A DNA stretch of 64,000 nt, taken from positions 4,505,001 to 4,569,000 of the forward strand of contig NZ_CP042823.1 in the NCBI RefSeq assembly GCF_008000895.1, given 5' to 3'. Positions 46,688 through 56,726 of this stretch are shown here, piece by piece. The position numbers and the translations under genes were made by a program. Origin of the DNA: Methylobacterium sp. WL1. GTDB lineage: Bacteria > Pseudomonadota > Alphaproteobacteria > Rhizobiales > Beijerinckiaceae. The notes beneath the pieces are model-generated. The model worked only from the letters and a program-made list of their open reading frames with translations. It was not told the DNA's origin and made no database searches. The stretch's first letter is position 1, and each line of letters begins with the position of its first letter.

Positions 46688-49288
46688 CGGCGATGGGTGT
46701 CCGGCTGGGCCTTTCCGCGCTGGTGCTGCTGCTAGCCCTCGCGGGCCATCCCGCTCTGGCCCAGAGCTTCCTCGGCCGCGGTCCGGCCGAGCGGCTGACG
46801 GTGCCGCCGAGCGGCAACGCCCTGCGGGCTCCGACCGAGGACGGGACGGCTCCGGCGCGGAGCCCGGATGCCCCGGCGGCGGAGCAGAGACCGGCGGTGC
46901 CGCGCGCCGCGGAGCCACCGCGGGCCTCGGCCCCGCAGGCGGTGCCGCGCGGGGTGATCCAATCGACCATCGCGCCGGCGCGGCGGCTTCCGTCCGGCCC
47001 GCGGGGTTTCCGCCTGACCGGGGAGGAGGATTCCCTGCGCTATCCGGTCTATCTCACCGACGCGCAGACGCGGGGGCCGGCGCGGCTGCGTCTCTCCTAC
47101 CTGTCCGCGATCTCGGTGGCGCCGGAGAGTTCCGAACTCGCCGCCTTCGTCAACGGCACCAAGGTCGGCTGGACCCGCATCCAGGCTCCCGGCGCGGTGA
47201 AGGTCGTGGAATTCGCCATCGGCGAGGGCGTGCTCAAGCCCGGCTACAATGCCGTGACCTTCACGGCCAGCCAGCGCCACCGCGTCGACTGCTCGACGGC
47301 CGCGACCTACGAACTGTGGACTCAGATCGATCCGTCGCGGTCGGGCCTCGTGGTCGGAACCGCCACGGACATGGATGTCCGCTCCCTCGCCGCCGCGGAG
47401 CCCGACGAGAGCGGTGCGCTGCCGATCCAGGTGATCCTGAACGAGCGCCCGAACCTGGCGCGGCTGGAGCGGATGATCGAGGCGGTGCAGGCTCTTGCGC
47501 TCGTGGGGCGCGTCGCCCGTCCGACCGTGACCTTCGGGCCGCCCCTTCAAGGCCGCAACGGCATCAATCTCGTCGTCGGCACCGCCTCCGAGATCGGCGG
47601 GATCGAAGGGGTCTCGGACCTCGGTCCGATCACCGGGCCCCGTCTCGCCATGCTGCCGACGCGGCCGAACGTACCGCCGACCCTCGTGGTCACCGGGTCC
47701 CGCGAGGAGGACGTCCGGCAGGCGATCGCCAACCTCGCCGTTTCCGCCGAGACCGGGACGCCCGGCGGGCTCAAAGCCGTGCAGCTCTTCCGCGGCTACA
47801 TGGTCTATGGCGGCGAGAACCTGACCCTCGACCGTCTCGGCGCGGCGTCGCGTGAGTTCTCGGGACGCCTGCTGCATGTCGGCTTCGACCTGCGCTTCCC
47901 CGGCGATTTCGTCCCGGCCGATTACGGCAAGGCCATGCTGCACCTCGCCGGCGCTTACGTGGCCGGGCTCTCCTCGGAGGCCCGCATCGTCATCGACATC
48001 AACGGACGCAACGCCGCCAGCATTCCGCTCCCGGACGCACGCGGCGAGGTGTTCGACGACAGCGCCATCCCCCTGCCCTTCAGCCTGTGGCGCCCGGGGG
48101 TGAACCACGTCGAGATCTCGGCGCAGCTCCCCAACGCCGCCGACCAGACCTGCGACACCCTCAGCCCGGCGGCCAAGCAGGCGCGTTACCTGTTCCTCGA
48201 TCGCTCCCGGATCGAGATCCCGCATTTCGCCCGGGCGGCGCGCAGCCCCGACCTCGCGGCGATCAAGGGGGGGGCGGTGCCCTTCGTCGTGCCGGGACAG
48301 CGCCCGCGTCTCGTGCTGCCGACACCGGACCGCGACAGCGCCGATGCCGCCGCGACCCTGGCCGCCCGGCTAGCGATGGCCTCGGAGCGGGTCATCGACT
48401 TCGAGGTGGTCACCCAGCAGCAGGTGGCGTTCGATGCGAGCCAGCTCGTGGTCGCCCCCGCCCGCGCCCTCGACCCGGCGCTGCTCGAGGCGGTCGGATT
48501 CGATCCGCAGCAGATTCAGCGGGTCTGGGAGGGCCGCGCCGACATGGTGGCCACGCCCGGCCAGTTCGGGCCCGAGGGCGTGCTCACCCTCGACCGCCTG
48601 CGCCGCAACCTGCCGATGCGCTGCGCCCTTCCCACCCTGATCTCGCAGGTCCGGCAGGCCCAGCCCGGCCCAGACCCCGCCGACCCAGACACAGCCGGCC
48701 CAGTCCCCGCCCCAGGCCGAGGCGGCCGCCGGCCCGTCCCAGACCTCCGCGCTCTCCTCCGACCGCGACCTCATCGATCGCTGGGAAGCCTCGACGCGCG
48801 GCTCGCGCCAGATCTGGTCGGCCCTGGACGCCGTCTGGAACGAGATCACCGGCACGGTGCGATCCCTGCGCCAGACGGTGACGGCGCAGATGCGAACGGA
48901 CGATGCGGTCGAGGTCCCGGCCACGGCCTCGCTGCTGATCGCCGAGGGGCCGCCGGTCCAGTCGAGCAACACCGTGATCGTCACGGCGCCGAACGCGTCG
49001 CTGCTGAAGGCATCCGTTTCCTGCCTCGTCGATCCCGTGGTCTGGGCCCGGCTGGGCGGCAGCGCCGCCTTTCTCGATGCCTCGACCGGCGCGCTCGTGA
49101 CGTCCCGGCCCGAGCGGATCGAGATCGTCGAGACGCAGCCGCGCTCCCTGGCGAACCTGCGCCTCGTCTCCGCGGCCTGGCTGTCGATCAACCCGGAATA
49201 TTACGTCGGCATGACCCTCGCCATGGCCCTCTGCCTCGGCCTCGCCACCACGAGTCTCGTGCGCAACGTCGGTAGGAAGAATTCATGA
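46684..49288 (+). CDS. bcsB: Cellulose synthase periplasmic subunit BcsB, frame interrupted near 48.65-48.73 kb
   Basis: Starts at GTG 46684 (GTGA overlap with bcsA) or ATG 46693. A signal peptide (GLSALVLLLALAGHPALAQ) is followed by Pro-rich linker and the BcsB carbohydrate-binding and flavodoxin-like repeats (LTGEEDSLRYPVYLTDAQTR, GFDLRFPGDFVPADYGKAML, HVEISAQLPNAADQTCD). After ALPTLISQVRQ the frame must shift. The C-terminal part in another frame has ALSSDRDLIDRWEAS and the C-terminal membrane anchor (MTLAMALCLGLATTSLV). Removing one base in the C-rich stretch at 48650-48690 gives one protein of about 867 residues. BcsB guides nascent glucan through the periplasm with BcsA and is essential, so either the frameshift is an artefact or cellulose synthesis is off in this strain. 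Confidence 0.88.
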
Positions 49289-50430
49289 GCCGCCGCGACC
49301 GCTCCCCGCTCGCCGCGGCGATCCTCGTCGCGGCAATCCTGCCCGCCTCGGCCCAGGAGCAGCCGGTGGTCCCGCCGAGCACCGCGCAACCGGGCGCGCA
49401 GCCCGCTCAGGCTTCCCGCCCGGCGAATTCGGGACTCGCCGGCAAGCTCGGCAACGATGCCGCCTGGCGTGCCTACCGCACCCGGTTCATCACCGATCAG
49501 GGCCGTGTGGTCGACACCGCCAACGGCCAGATCAGCCACAGCGAAGGCCAGGGCTACGGCATGCTGCTCGCCGTGGCGGCGGGCGACCGGGTGACGTTCG
49601 AGCGGATCTGGGGCTGGACCCGCGCCAACCTGATGGTCCGCGGCGACGAGCTGCTGGCGTGGCGCTGGTCTCCGGACAAGAGGCCGGCGGTGGCCGACAT
49701 GAACAACGCCACCGACGGCGACATCCTCGTCGCCTGGGCCCTGACCGAGGCGGCCGAGGCCTGGAACGAGCCGAGCTACCGCACCGCCGCTCGGCGGATC
49801 GCCATCGAGTTCGGGCGCAAGACCATCCTGTTCAAGGATCCGCACGGGGCGCTGCTGCTGCCTGCGGTCTCCGGCTTCTCCGCCCGGGAGCGGCCGGACG
49901 GGCCGCTCGTCAACCTGTCCTACTGGATCTTTCCCGCCTTCCCGCGCCTCGCCCTGGTAGCGCCGGAATACGATTGGGCGGCCCTGACGCGCAGCGGCCT
50001 CGCGCTGCTGCGCCAGTCCCGCTTCGGCCCCAGCAACCTGCCCACCGAGTGGATCTCCGCCAAGGACGCCCCGCATCCGGCCACGGGCTTTCCGCCGCTG
50101 TTCTCCTACAACGCCATCCGCATCCCGCTCTACCTCGCCTGGGCTGGGCTGGTGCGACCCGACGACCTCGCGCCGTTCCAGGCGCTGTGGTCGGGCGCCG
50201 ACCGGGAGCGGCTGCCGATCGTCGATACCGGCGACGGGCGCAAGGTCGAATGGCTCACCGAGGCCGGCTATTTGGGGATCCCGGCGCTGGTGGCCTGCGC
50301 CCTCGACGGCACGCCCTTTCCCGAGGATGCGCGGGGCGATATCGGCAATCAGAACTACTATCCGGCGACCCTGAGCCTACTCGCCCTGACCGCGGCCCGC
50401 ATGCGCTACCCTTCATGCCTGAAGTCCTGA
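49285..50430 (+). CDS. bcsZ: Periplasmic cellulase, glycoside hydrolase family 8
   Basis: 381 residues. The signal peptide (AAAILVAAILPASAQ) is followed by a GH8 (alpha/alpha)6 barrel. The catalytic acid is E87 in HSEGQGYGMLLA, and the family aspartate lies in NNATDGDILVAWAL. Cellulose-producing bacteria need this endoglucanase to trim misassembled chains during synthesis. The ATG at 49285 overlaps the bcsB stop (ATGA). Confidence 0.93.
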   Translation: MSRRDRSPLAAAILVAAILPASAQEQPVVPPSTAQPGAQPAQASRPANSGLAGKLGNDAAWRAYRTRFITDQGRVVDTANGQISHSEGQGYGMLLAVAAGDRVTFERIWGWTRANLMVRGDELLAWRWSPDKRPAVADMNNATDGDILVAWALTEAAEAWNEPSYRTAARRIAIEFGRKTILFKDPHGALLLPAVSGFSARERPDGPLVNLSYWIFPAFPRLALVAPEYDWAALTRSGLALLRQSRFGPSNLPTEWISAKDAPHPATGFPPLFSYNAIRIPLYLAWAGLVRPDDLAPFQALWSGADRERLPIVDTGDGRKVEWLTEAGYLGIPALVACALDGTPFPEDARGDIGNQNYYPATLSLLALTAARMRYPSCLKS

Positions 50431-52391
50431 CCGGTCGTTCCCGGGCCCGCATGCGGCGGGCCGGTCCCTGCTTTCTGCTGGCGCTCGTTGCCGCGCCCGC
50501 CGCGGCGCAGAACGCCGTCCCTTCGGCCCGGCCCGAGCCCCGCATCATCTACGGCGACGGCCCGCGCGCGCCCGCGATCCTGGCCGACCCGGCCACGTCC
50601 CGCACCACCGACATGGTCGACGAGAGCGCCCTGCGCTACTACGCCGCCCAGAAGCAGACCGCCCGGATGAAGGCCGAGATCGCCCGGCTCAAGCGGCTCT
50701 ATCCGGGCTGGAACGAGCCCCCGGATCTCAACGCCCTGCAGCCGAGCCCGCCCGAGGAGGCGGCCCTTTGGGACCTGTTCACCGCGGGGCGCTTCGACGA
50801 TCTGCGCGCGGCGATCGCCGCCCGCCGCTCGATCGATCCCGCTTGGCAGCCCTCCGAGGAACTGGCGCGCAAGCTCCGCCGGGCCGAGTTCCGGTCGCGG
50901 ATCACCGCGCTGACCGGCAAGGAATCCAGCGCGATCATCGATCTCTACCGGGCGGATCCCGGAGCCCTCGATCCCCTCGACGTCCAGAGCATCTGGATGG
51001 TCGCCGATGCCCTCGGCGATTCCGGTTCGGGTGACGAGGCGTTCGAACTGTACAAGTCGATCCTCGACGGCAACGCCGATTCCGGCGTGCGCCTCGCCAC
51101 CATCCAGAAGACGATGGCGCACCTGCGCATGGCGCAGGCGGAACGCCTGATCGAGATGGGACACCGCGGCCCGAACGGGACCTCCGAGTTCGACGCGATC
51201 CGCCTCGACATCACCCGCGCGCGGATTGCCGCCTTCCTGCACGAGGAGAGTGCGGAATCCCCCACCCCGGCCGACCTCGCGGCCTTCCAGACCGTCGCCC
51301 GCAAGAGCGGCGATCCCAGCCAGACCAGCCTGCTCGGCTGGTACGCCTACAAGCGCCGGCAGTACCGGGAGGCGCTCGAATGGTTCAAGCATGCGATCGC
51401 CCGGGGCGGCGACGCCATGGTCGCCCATGGGCTCGCCCTCACCCTGCGCCAGCTCGACATGCAGCGCGAGGCCGAGGAAGTCGCTTATGCATGGCGCGAC
51501 CGGTTCGTGGGCAACGAGCTGCTCTACATCGACATCCTGGAGCAGAAGCTGACGCTGCCGCGCCCGCCCGCGATCGAGCCCGCGCGCATCGCCCGCTACG
51601 CCCAGGTCGTTACCGCGACAACCTCCGGCGAGGGCGCCCAGGGACTCGCGTGGTACGCCTACAATTCCTGCCAGTTCGACACGGCCCTGGAATGGTTTCA
51701 GCGGGGCGTCGCCTGGATGCCGAGCGAGGGCACCGTGTTCGGCTACGCCCTGACGCTCCAGCGGCTGAAGCGGCAGCGTCCCTTTCTCGAGACGGTGAAC
51801 CGCTACGACGGCCTCTTCCCCAAGGCGGTCGATCTGCTGTTCCAGGACGCGACCGCAGGGTCGCCGCTGCCCTGCGACCCCGCACCGCCCGTCGCCGCGG
51901 CCGCTCCCGGGCGTCACGCGGCCGCTCCGGGCAGGGCCGAGGTCGCCCCCCTCAACCGGGTGCCGCGGCCGGATCTCCCGAACGCCGCAGCCGATGCGAA
52001 GCCCATCGCGGTTCAGCGCAATGAGTTTCCCCTGGCGGTGTCGATGGAGAACGGCCTGCGCTACCCGCCGCCCGGGCTGGCGCGGATCCTGGCCGAGCCC
52101 GTTCCCGCCGGCACCTACGCGAGAGAGCCCACGGCCTCGGCGCCGCCCCTCGTGGCGCGGCGCGTGCCCGGCGCGGGGCCGATGCCCTATGAGCGCTTCG
52201 GCTACGCCCTGCTGCCGGATTATCGCGGGGGGGACAAGCCCGAACTCCTCTCGTCTCCTGCCCCGGGAACGTTGTGGCAAGACCAGCAGGCCGAGCGGGG
52301 GCGGCCCGATAATTCCGAGGCGAAGCGGTTTCAGTTGCCCGCGCGTTCGGCCTTCGACACGTCCGCCACGACCGAACGGACCGGCCCGTGA
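50415..52391 (+). CDS. TPR-repeat periplasmic protein of the cellulose operon
   Basis: About 658 residues, from ATG 50415 (16-base overlap with bcsZ) or 50451. A signal peptide (RRAGPCFLLALVAAPAAAQ) is followed by helical repeats: EEAALWDLFTAGRFDDLRAAI, TSLLGWYAYKRRQYREALEWFKHAI, QGLAWYAYNSCQFDTALEWF. These are TPR-like. The last ~150 residues are Pro/Ala-rich. It occupies the place of BcsC but lacks the C-terminal outer-membrane barrel, so it may be the TPR scaffold half only. I know of no accepted symbol. Confidence 0.82.
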   Translation: MPEVLTGRSRARMRRAGPCFLLALVAAPAAAQNAVPSARPEPRIIYGDGPRAPAILADPATSRTTDMVDESALRYYAAQKQTARMKAEIARLKRLYPGWNEPPDLNALQPSPPEEAALWDLFTAGRFDDLRAAIAARRSIDPAWQPSEELARKLRRAEFRSRITALTGKESSAIIDLYRADPGALDPLDVQSIWMVADALGDSGSGDEAFELYKSILDGNADSGVRLATIQKTMAHLRMAQAERLIEMGHRGPNGTSEFDAIRLDITRARIAAFLHEESAESPTPADLAAFQTVARKSGDPSQTSLLGWYAYKRRQYREALEWFKHAIARGGDAMVAHGLALTLRQLDMQREAEEVAYAWRDRFVGNELLYIDILEQKLTLPRPPAIEPARIARYAQVVTATTSGEGAQGLAWYAYNSCQFDTALEWFQRGVAWMPSEGTVFGYALTLQRLKRQRPFLETVNRYDGLFPKAVDLLFQDATAGSPLPCDPAPPVAAAAPGRHAAAPGRAEVAPLNRVPRPDLPNAAADAKPIAVQRNEFPLAVSMENGLRYPPPGLARILAEPVPAGTYAREPTASAPPLVARRVPGAGPMPYERFGYALLPDYRGGDKPELLSSPAPGTLWQDQQAERGRPDNSEAKRFQLPARSAFDTSATTERTGP

Positions 52392-53386
52392 GGCGCATCG
52401 GAGTTCTTGCCGCCCGGATCGGCGCACGCATCGGCGTCATCCCGTGGCTCCTTGCGAGCGGCGCGGCCATCGCACAGCCGGCTCCCGTTCTGGTGATGCC
52501 AGGTGCCGGGACCGTCACGGCGGTGATCGAGACACGCGAACGCGACGGTTTTGACCAGCGCCTGCGCTATGCTGGCGGCGACGGCCGCAACCATGCCGAG
52601 CTTGCCCTGCGCAGGGAGACCGCCGATCTGCTCCTCGCCTTCCCGCCGCGGCTAGCCAAGCCCAGCGAGTTCGGGATCGCGGGGGAGATCGCCGTCCGGT
52701 TTCCGGGACAGGCGATGACCGTGCGGCCGCCGCTGCGGAACGCATACGGTCCGATCGGGATCGCCCTCGGCGTCGATTGCCTCTACGCGTGGCAATGGAT
52801 CGATGGCGACCGCGGCGACAGCCCCTCCGGCGGCCAGCCGGCACTGTTTCAGGCCGAGCCGGTCGCGCGACGCCGGGCGATCTCCCTGAGGATCCGGATG
52901 TGCCGCACCGCTGAGGCCAGCCTCGGCGACCTCGTCCGTGCGGTGGAGGGCCTGCGGATCGCCCTGCCGGGAACGCGCCTCCTGCCGCCGGCCGCGCGCG
53001 TCCGATCCCAGAGAACCGCACCGAAGGCGGTCGCCCGTCGCCCTGGCAAGCCAGCCGCCGGCGAGGCGGAAAAGGCCGAGATCCCGCCGCCGCGGAAGCT
53101 GCCACCGCCGCAGCAGCCGGTCGCGGCGCCCGTCGCGCCGCCCGCCTCTCCGCCGATCGCGGCGCCCGTCGCGCCGCCGATCGCGGCGCCCGATCAGAAG
53201 CGCTACATCGTGCCGCCGAACCCGCAGGCGCCCGCTCCCCTGCTGCCGGAGGGCATTAACCAGCGCTACATCACGGATGGCGGCGGTCCCGGGACCGCAC
53301 CCAAGCCGGTCCCGGGCCAGGCGCCCGGCGAGACCTTCTTCCGTGACCTTCCACCCGAAGCCTATCGGCCACCCTCGGTCCGATAG
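52388..53386 (+). CDS. bcsN: Probable cellulose biosynthesis protein BcsN
   Basis: 332 residues from a GTG overlapping the TPR stop by four bases. The start region is hydrophobic (VIPWLLASGAAIAQP). The N-terminal half resembles BcsN of rhizobial cellulose operons (VLVMPGAGTVTAVIETRERDGFDQRL). The C-terminal third is an extended Pro/Ala linker with PVAPPASPPIAAPV-type repeats and a tail ending PEAYRPPSVR. BcsN is an accessory protein of unknown mechanism. The family match is by eye, so confidence in the name is moderate. Last gene of the bcs operon. Confidence 0.65.
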   Translation: MRRIGVLAARIGARIGVIPWLLASGAAIAQPAPVLVMPGAGTVTAVIETRERDGFDQRLRYAGGDGRNHAELALRRETADLLLAFPPRLAKPSEFGIAGEIAVRFPGQAMTVRPPLRNAYGPIGIALGVDCLYAWQWIDGDRGDSPSGGQPALFQAEPVARRRAISLRIRMCRTAEASLGDLVRAVEGLRIALPGTRLLPPAARVRSQRTAPKAVARRPGKPAAGEAEKAEIPPPRKLPPPQQPVAAPVAPPASPPIAAPVAPPIAAPDQKRYIVPPNPQAPAPLLPEGINQRYITDGGGPGTAPKPVPGQAPGETFFRDLPPEAYRPPSVR

Positions 53387-54153
53387 GCCGTCCTTCATCA
53401 GGCCTGAAGCCATCCTGCATGCGCGGGAAGAGCGGCACGATCTGAGCCGCCCAGGATCTCCTTAGGCTCGCTTCGTCTCATCTTGACTCGCCCTCGCGCA
53501 CCAGGCAGCGAGAAGCGTCGCGAGGGCGTCGGCATCCAATCCATAGCTGTACGGCAAACCGACACCGCGCCCGGCGAGGCGGCGGTTGATTGCGGCGATC
53601 CGGTTATTCGCCGCGCTTGCATCGTCGAACACAACCATCCGCTGATGCCCCAAGCGACGCAGTCGTGATTGATGAGGCCGTTGCCATTTTCTGGGCCCGC
53701 TACGGGATAGAGCGTTGGGCATAGACCATCGCAGCTTGCTGATTATCCGCCGCCGTTCGCCCGGTGCTAAGCTAACTTGATGTCCGCTTCGGAGATGGAG
53801 ACAGCGCTGGCTGAATGGCAGATTTGGGCGCAAAGCCGAACGTCCGGTATCGCGCGCACTGGCGATCCGGCATGACGTAGTCTGGCCGAAAGCTGCCGGC
53901 CTGCTTCGGAGCAGGCGCACCGTAAAAGCAGACATGCTCGAACCGACCCGTTGCAGAAGCTCGGAAGGTCTGCTCCGAGGCAGCTTGATGGACGAGGACC
54001 TACGACTGGGTTGGGTGGATGAACGAACCCGCTTACGCGGGATGGGTGGCAGCTTCGAGGTTTGCAGATTGAGACGAGCGCCCTGCGCTGATTGAGCGTC
54101 GCCTGGCCTGGGCGGACGATCGTGGCTCCCTTCATCCGAGTGGAGCCGGTTCC
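53387..54153. other. Degraded intergenic region between bcs operon and IS91-type element
   Basis: On the minus strand 53462-53638 could encode 58 residues (MVVFDDASAANNRIAAINRR...), perhaps a gene fragment. The rest holds type B dispersed-repeat DNA at 53944-54018. No complete gene is seen. Confidence 0.4.
53944..54018 (-). repeat. Dispersed repeat, copy 2 of type B
   Basis: Reverse complement of 10771-10845 with scattered differences. It lies about 135 bases before the tyrosine recombinase start, close to the edge of the mobile element. Confidence 0.75.
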
Positions 54154-55062
54154 ATGACCATCCTTGCCGTTCCCGCCGCTTCCGTCGGCTCGCTGCGCCA
54201 GCGCCTGGTCGACGACATGACCCTGCGTCGGTTCTCTCGTGAGACGCAGCGCAACTATCTCCGCGACGTCGGGCGTCTGGCGACGTTCCTGCGGCGCTCG
54301 CCCGACACGGCGACCGTCGACGACCTGCGCCGCTTCCAGATCGCGCAGCAGGAGGTCGGCCTCGGGGTGCCGACGATGAATGCCATCGTCTCGGCCCTGC
54401 TGTTCTTCTTCGTCCATACGATCGAGCGGCCCGATCTCGCCCGCAGGCTGGTCCGCCTCAACCATCCGCGCCCGCTGCCCGACGTCCTCTCCGCCGACGA
54501 GGTGCGCCGGCTGCTCGGCGCCACGGTCTGCCTCAAGCATCTGGCGGCCCTGTCGGTGGCCTATGGCGCGGGACTGCGGGTGGCCGAAGTCGCGGCGCTC
54601 AAGATCGCGGACGTCGATTCGACGCGCATGCTCCTGCGGGTCGAGCGCGGCAAAGGCGGCCGCGACCGCAACGCGATGCTGTCCGCCGATCTCCTGGGTC
54701 TCCTGCGGCGCTGGTGGACCGAGGGACACCGGCAGGGCGTCCTGCATCGCGAGGGTTGGCTGTTTCCCGGACAGGACTGGGAACGGCCGATCAGCACGCG
54801 CCAGCTTCACCGCATCGTGGTGGAGGCGGCCCGGTCGGCTGGGATCCCCAAGCGTGTCGGTCCCCATACCCTGCGCCACTCCTTCGCCACCCACCTCCTG
54901 GAGGACGGTGTCGACATCCGCGTCATCCAGGTGCTGCTGGGACACGCCCGGCTCGACACGACGGCGCTCTACGCCAAGGTCGCCACGCGGACGGTGCGGG
55001 CCGTGACGAGCCCCCTCGACAGGCTCGCCCTGTTCCATGGGGAGGGACCCGCACCGGGTTGA
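54154..55062 (+). CDS. Tyrosine recombinase (XerC/D-like) paired with IS91-type transposase
   Basis: 302 residues. An N-terminal SAM-like domain (RRFSRETQRNYLRDVGRLATFL) is followed by the catalytic domain: R142 in GAGLRVAEV, K167 in ERGKGGRDR, H238 and R241 in HTLRHSFATHLL, H264 in LLGHARLDTT, and nucleophile Y273. All key residues are present. The IS91-type gene starts four bases after its stop, so they are one transcription unit. This pairing is typical of some IS91-group elements. Confidence 0.93.
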   Translation: MTILAVPAASVGSLRQRLVDDMTLRRFSRETQRNYLRDVGRLATFLRRSPDTATVDDLRRFQIAQQEVGLGVPTMNAIVSALLFFFVHTIERPDLARRLVRLNHPRPLPDVLSADEVRRLLGATVCLKHLAALSVAYGAGLRVAEVAALKIADVDSTRMLLRVERGKGGRDRNAMLSADLLGLLRRWWTEGHRQGVLHREGWLFPGQDWERPISTRQLHRIVVEAARSAGIPKRVGPHTLRHSFATHLLEDGVDIRVIQVLLGHARLDTTALYAKVATRTVRAVTSPLDRLALFHGEGPAPG

Positions 55063-55066
55063 GGCG

Positions 55067-56267
55067 ATGCCCGCCGCGATCGAGCTGGCCGACGTCTTTC
55101 GTGCCGCCGGTCCCGCCTATCGCGCCGCTGGCGCCGGGCACCTGGACCTGGCCGCGCTGAAGGTGATGGCGGCGATCGAGCAGTGCCGCACGGCCAGCCT
55201 CGGCGGCCATGTCGAGGGCTGCGACGCGTGCGGCCACCTGCGCGTCGCCTACAACTCCTGCCGCAACCGGCACTGCCCACGCTGCCAGGGCGCGGCGGCG
55301 CGCGACTGGCTCGCCGCGCGCGAGGCCGACCTTCTCCCGGTCGGCTACTTCCATGTCGTCTTTACCCTGCCCGCCGAGATCGCTGCCATCGCCTTCCAGA
55401 ACAAGGCCGCCGTCTACGATCTGCTGTTCCGGGCCGCGAGCGCGACCCTGACGCGGATCGCCGCCGACCCGAAGCACCTCGGTGCCCGCATCGGCTTCAC
55501 CGCCGTGCTCCACACCTGGGGCTCGGCCATCACCCACCATCCCCATCTCCACATGATCGTCCCCGGCGGCGGCCGCTCGTCGGACGGGACCCGCTGGGTC
55601 TCGTCACGCCCTGCCTTCCTCCTGCCGGTACGGGTGCTGGGCATGCTGTTCCGCCGCCTGTTCCACGAAGGGCTCGCCGCCCTCCACGAGGCCGGAACGC
55701 TCGTCTTCTTCGGCACCCTGGCCCCACTCTCCGACGCCAAGGCCTTCGTCCGCGCCCTCGCCCCGGTGCGCAGGAAGCGTTGGGTCGTCTACGCCAAACC
55801 GCCCTTCGCCGGACCGAAGGCCGTCCTCGCCTATCTGTCGCGCTACACCCACCGCGTGGCCATCTCCAGCCGGCGCATCCTTGCCTTCGATGGGCAAAAC
55901 GTCAGCCTCCGCGTCAAGGACTACCGCCGCCCCGAGGGCGGGCAGGCGCGGGTCATGACCCTGTCCGCCACGGAGTTCATCCGGCGCTTCCTCCTCCATG
56001 TCCTGCCGCGCGGCTTCCACCGCATCCGGCACTACGGCTTCCTCGCCGGCTCGAACCGGAAGGACGCTCTGGCCCACATCCGCACGATCCTCGGCACACC
56101 GGCCCCGCCGCGATCCACCGACCCTGAACCGGGACGCTGCGACCGACGCTCGACCGCCTTGCCCCCGCTGCGGCGGTCCCATGAGAACCGTCGGCTCCTT
56201 CGCAGGCTGGTACCAGCCGCGTGGGCCGCCGTTCAGCCCCGCGCCGAACCGGGCGTGTACGCCATGA
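55067..56267 (+). CDS. IS91-family transposase, C-terminus frameshifted
   Basis: An N-terminal zinc-binding region (CDACGHLRVAYNSCRNRHCPRC) and HUH-type motif (HHPHLHMIVPGGG) are present, followed by FLSRYTHRVAISSRRI-like sequence (AYLSRYTHRVAISSRR). The frame that starts at ATG 55067 reaches HIRTILGTPAPP and then reads on to 56440 without protein-like sequence. The expected zinc-ribbon end (CPRCGGPMRTVGSFAGWYQPR) is in another frame ending at 56267. One base too many near 56100-56150 explains this. Such enzymes move DNA by rolling-circle transposition. Confidence 0.85.
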
Positions 56268-56726
56268 CCCGGCATGGCCTGGCACCACCACACATCCGAG
56301 GAGGCGCATCTCGGGGCACGCCTCTCCGCGTGCCGAACGCCAGAATGGTCTTCACAAACCCTGTCGCCCGACCTGTCGCGATCCGGCAAACACCGGAGAC
56401 CGAGCAATCCAGGAGCGCTCAGGCACCCAGGCGCTGGTAATCACGCGCCTTCCGTCCCTCGCTGGGGACGACGGTCTGCCAAAATCCCCATAACTCTGCG
56501 CCCGCCATCCCGCGGGTTCGTTCTTCCACGACTTTCGTACGCCTGACGGCGCCCGAAACTCTTCAGGAATGCGCCGGTCGGCTTTTCGTCGACTTCTCTC
56601 GTATGCGGCCCCCCTGTGACTAGGAAAAGGCAAGCCTGATAGCCGCGCTTTCCCCTGCGCAAGATACGGCCCGTTGACAATATCGTTCACGCGTGAATGA
56701 TTAAGGTCTGAACGGAGCAACGGTCT
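56268..56726. promoter_or_regulatory. Upstream region of the OhrR-like regulator with a strong operator-like palindrome
   Basis: Mostly featureless. At 56674-56679 lies a perfect TTGACA -35 hexamer. Directly after it, at 56682-56701, is ATCGTTCACGCGTGAATGAT, a near-perfect 20-bp palindrome with a perfect 12-bp core (TTCACGCGTGAA). The -10 is not clear. The palindrome lies in the promoter spacer, 25 bases before the GTG start, so a bound MarR-type dimer would block RNA polymerase. Confidence 0.65.

Larger units (their letters stand above)
54154..56267 (+). mobile_element. IS91-type element with tyrosine recombinase
   Basis: Contains the recombinase and transposase described above. IS91-type elements lack inverted repeats, so the ends cannot be defined by eye; the limits given are only the coding limits. 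Confidence 0.75.
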
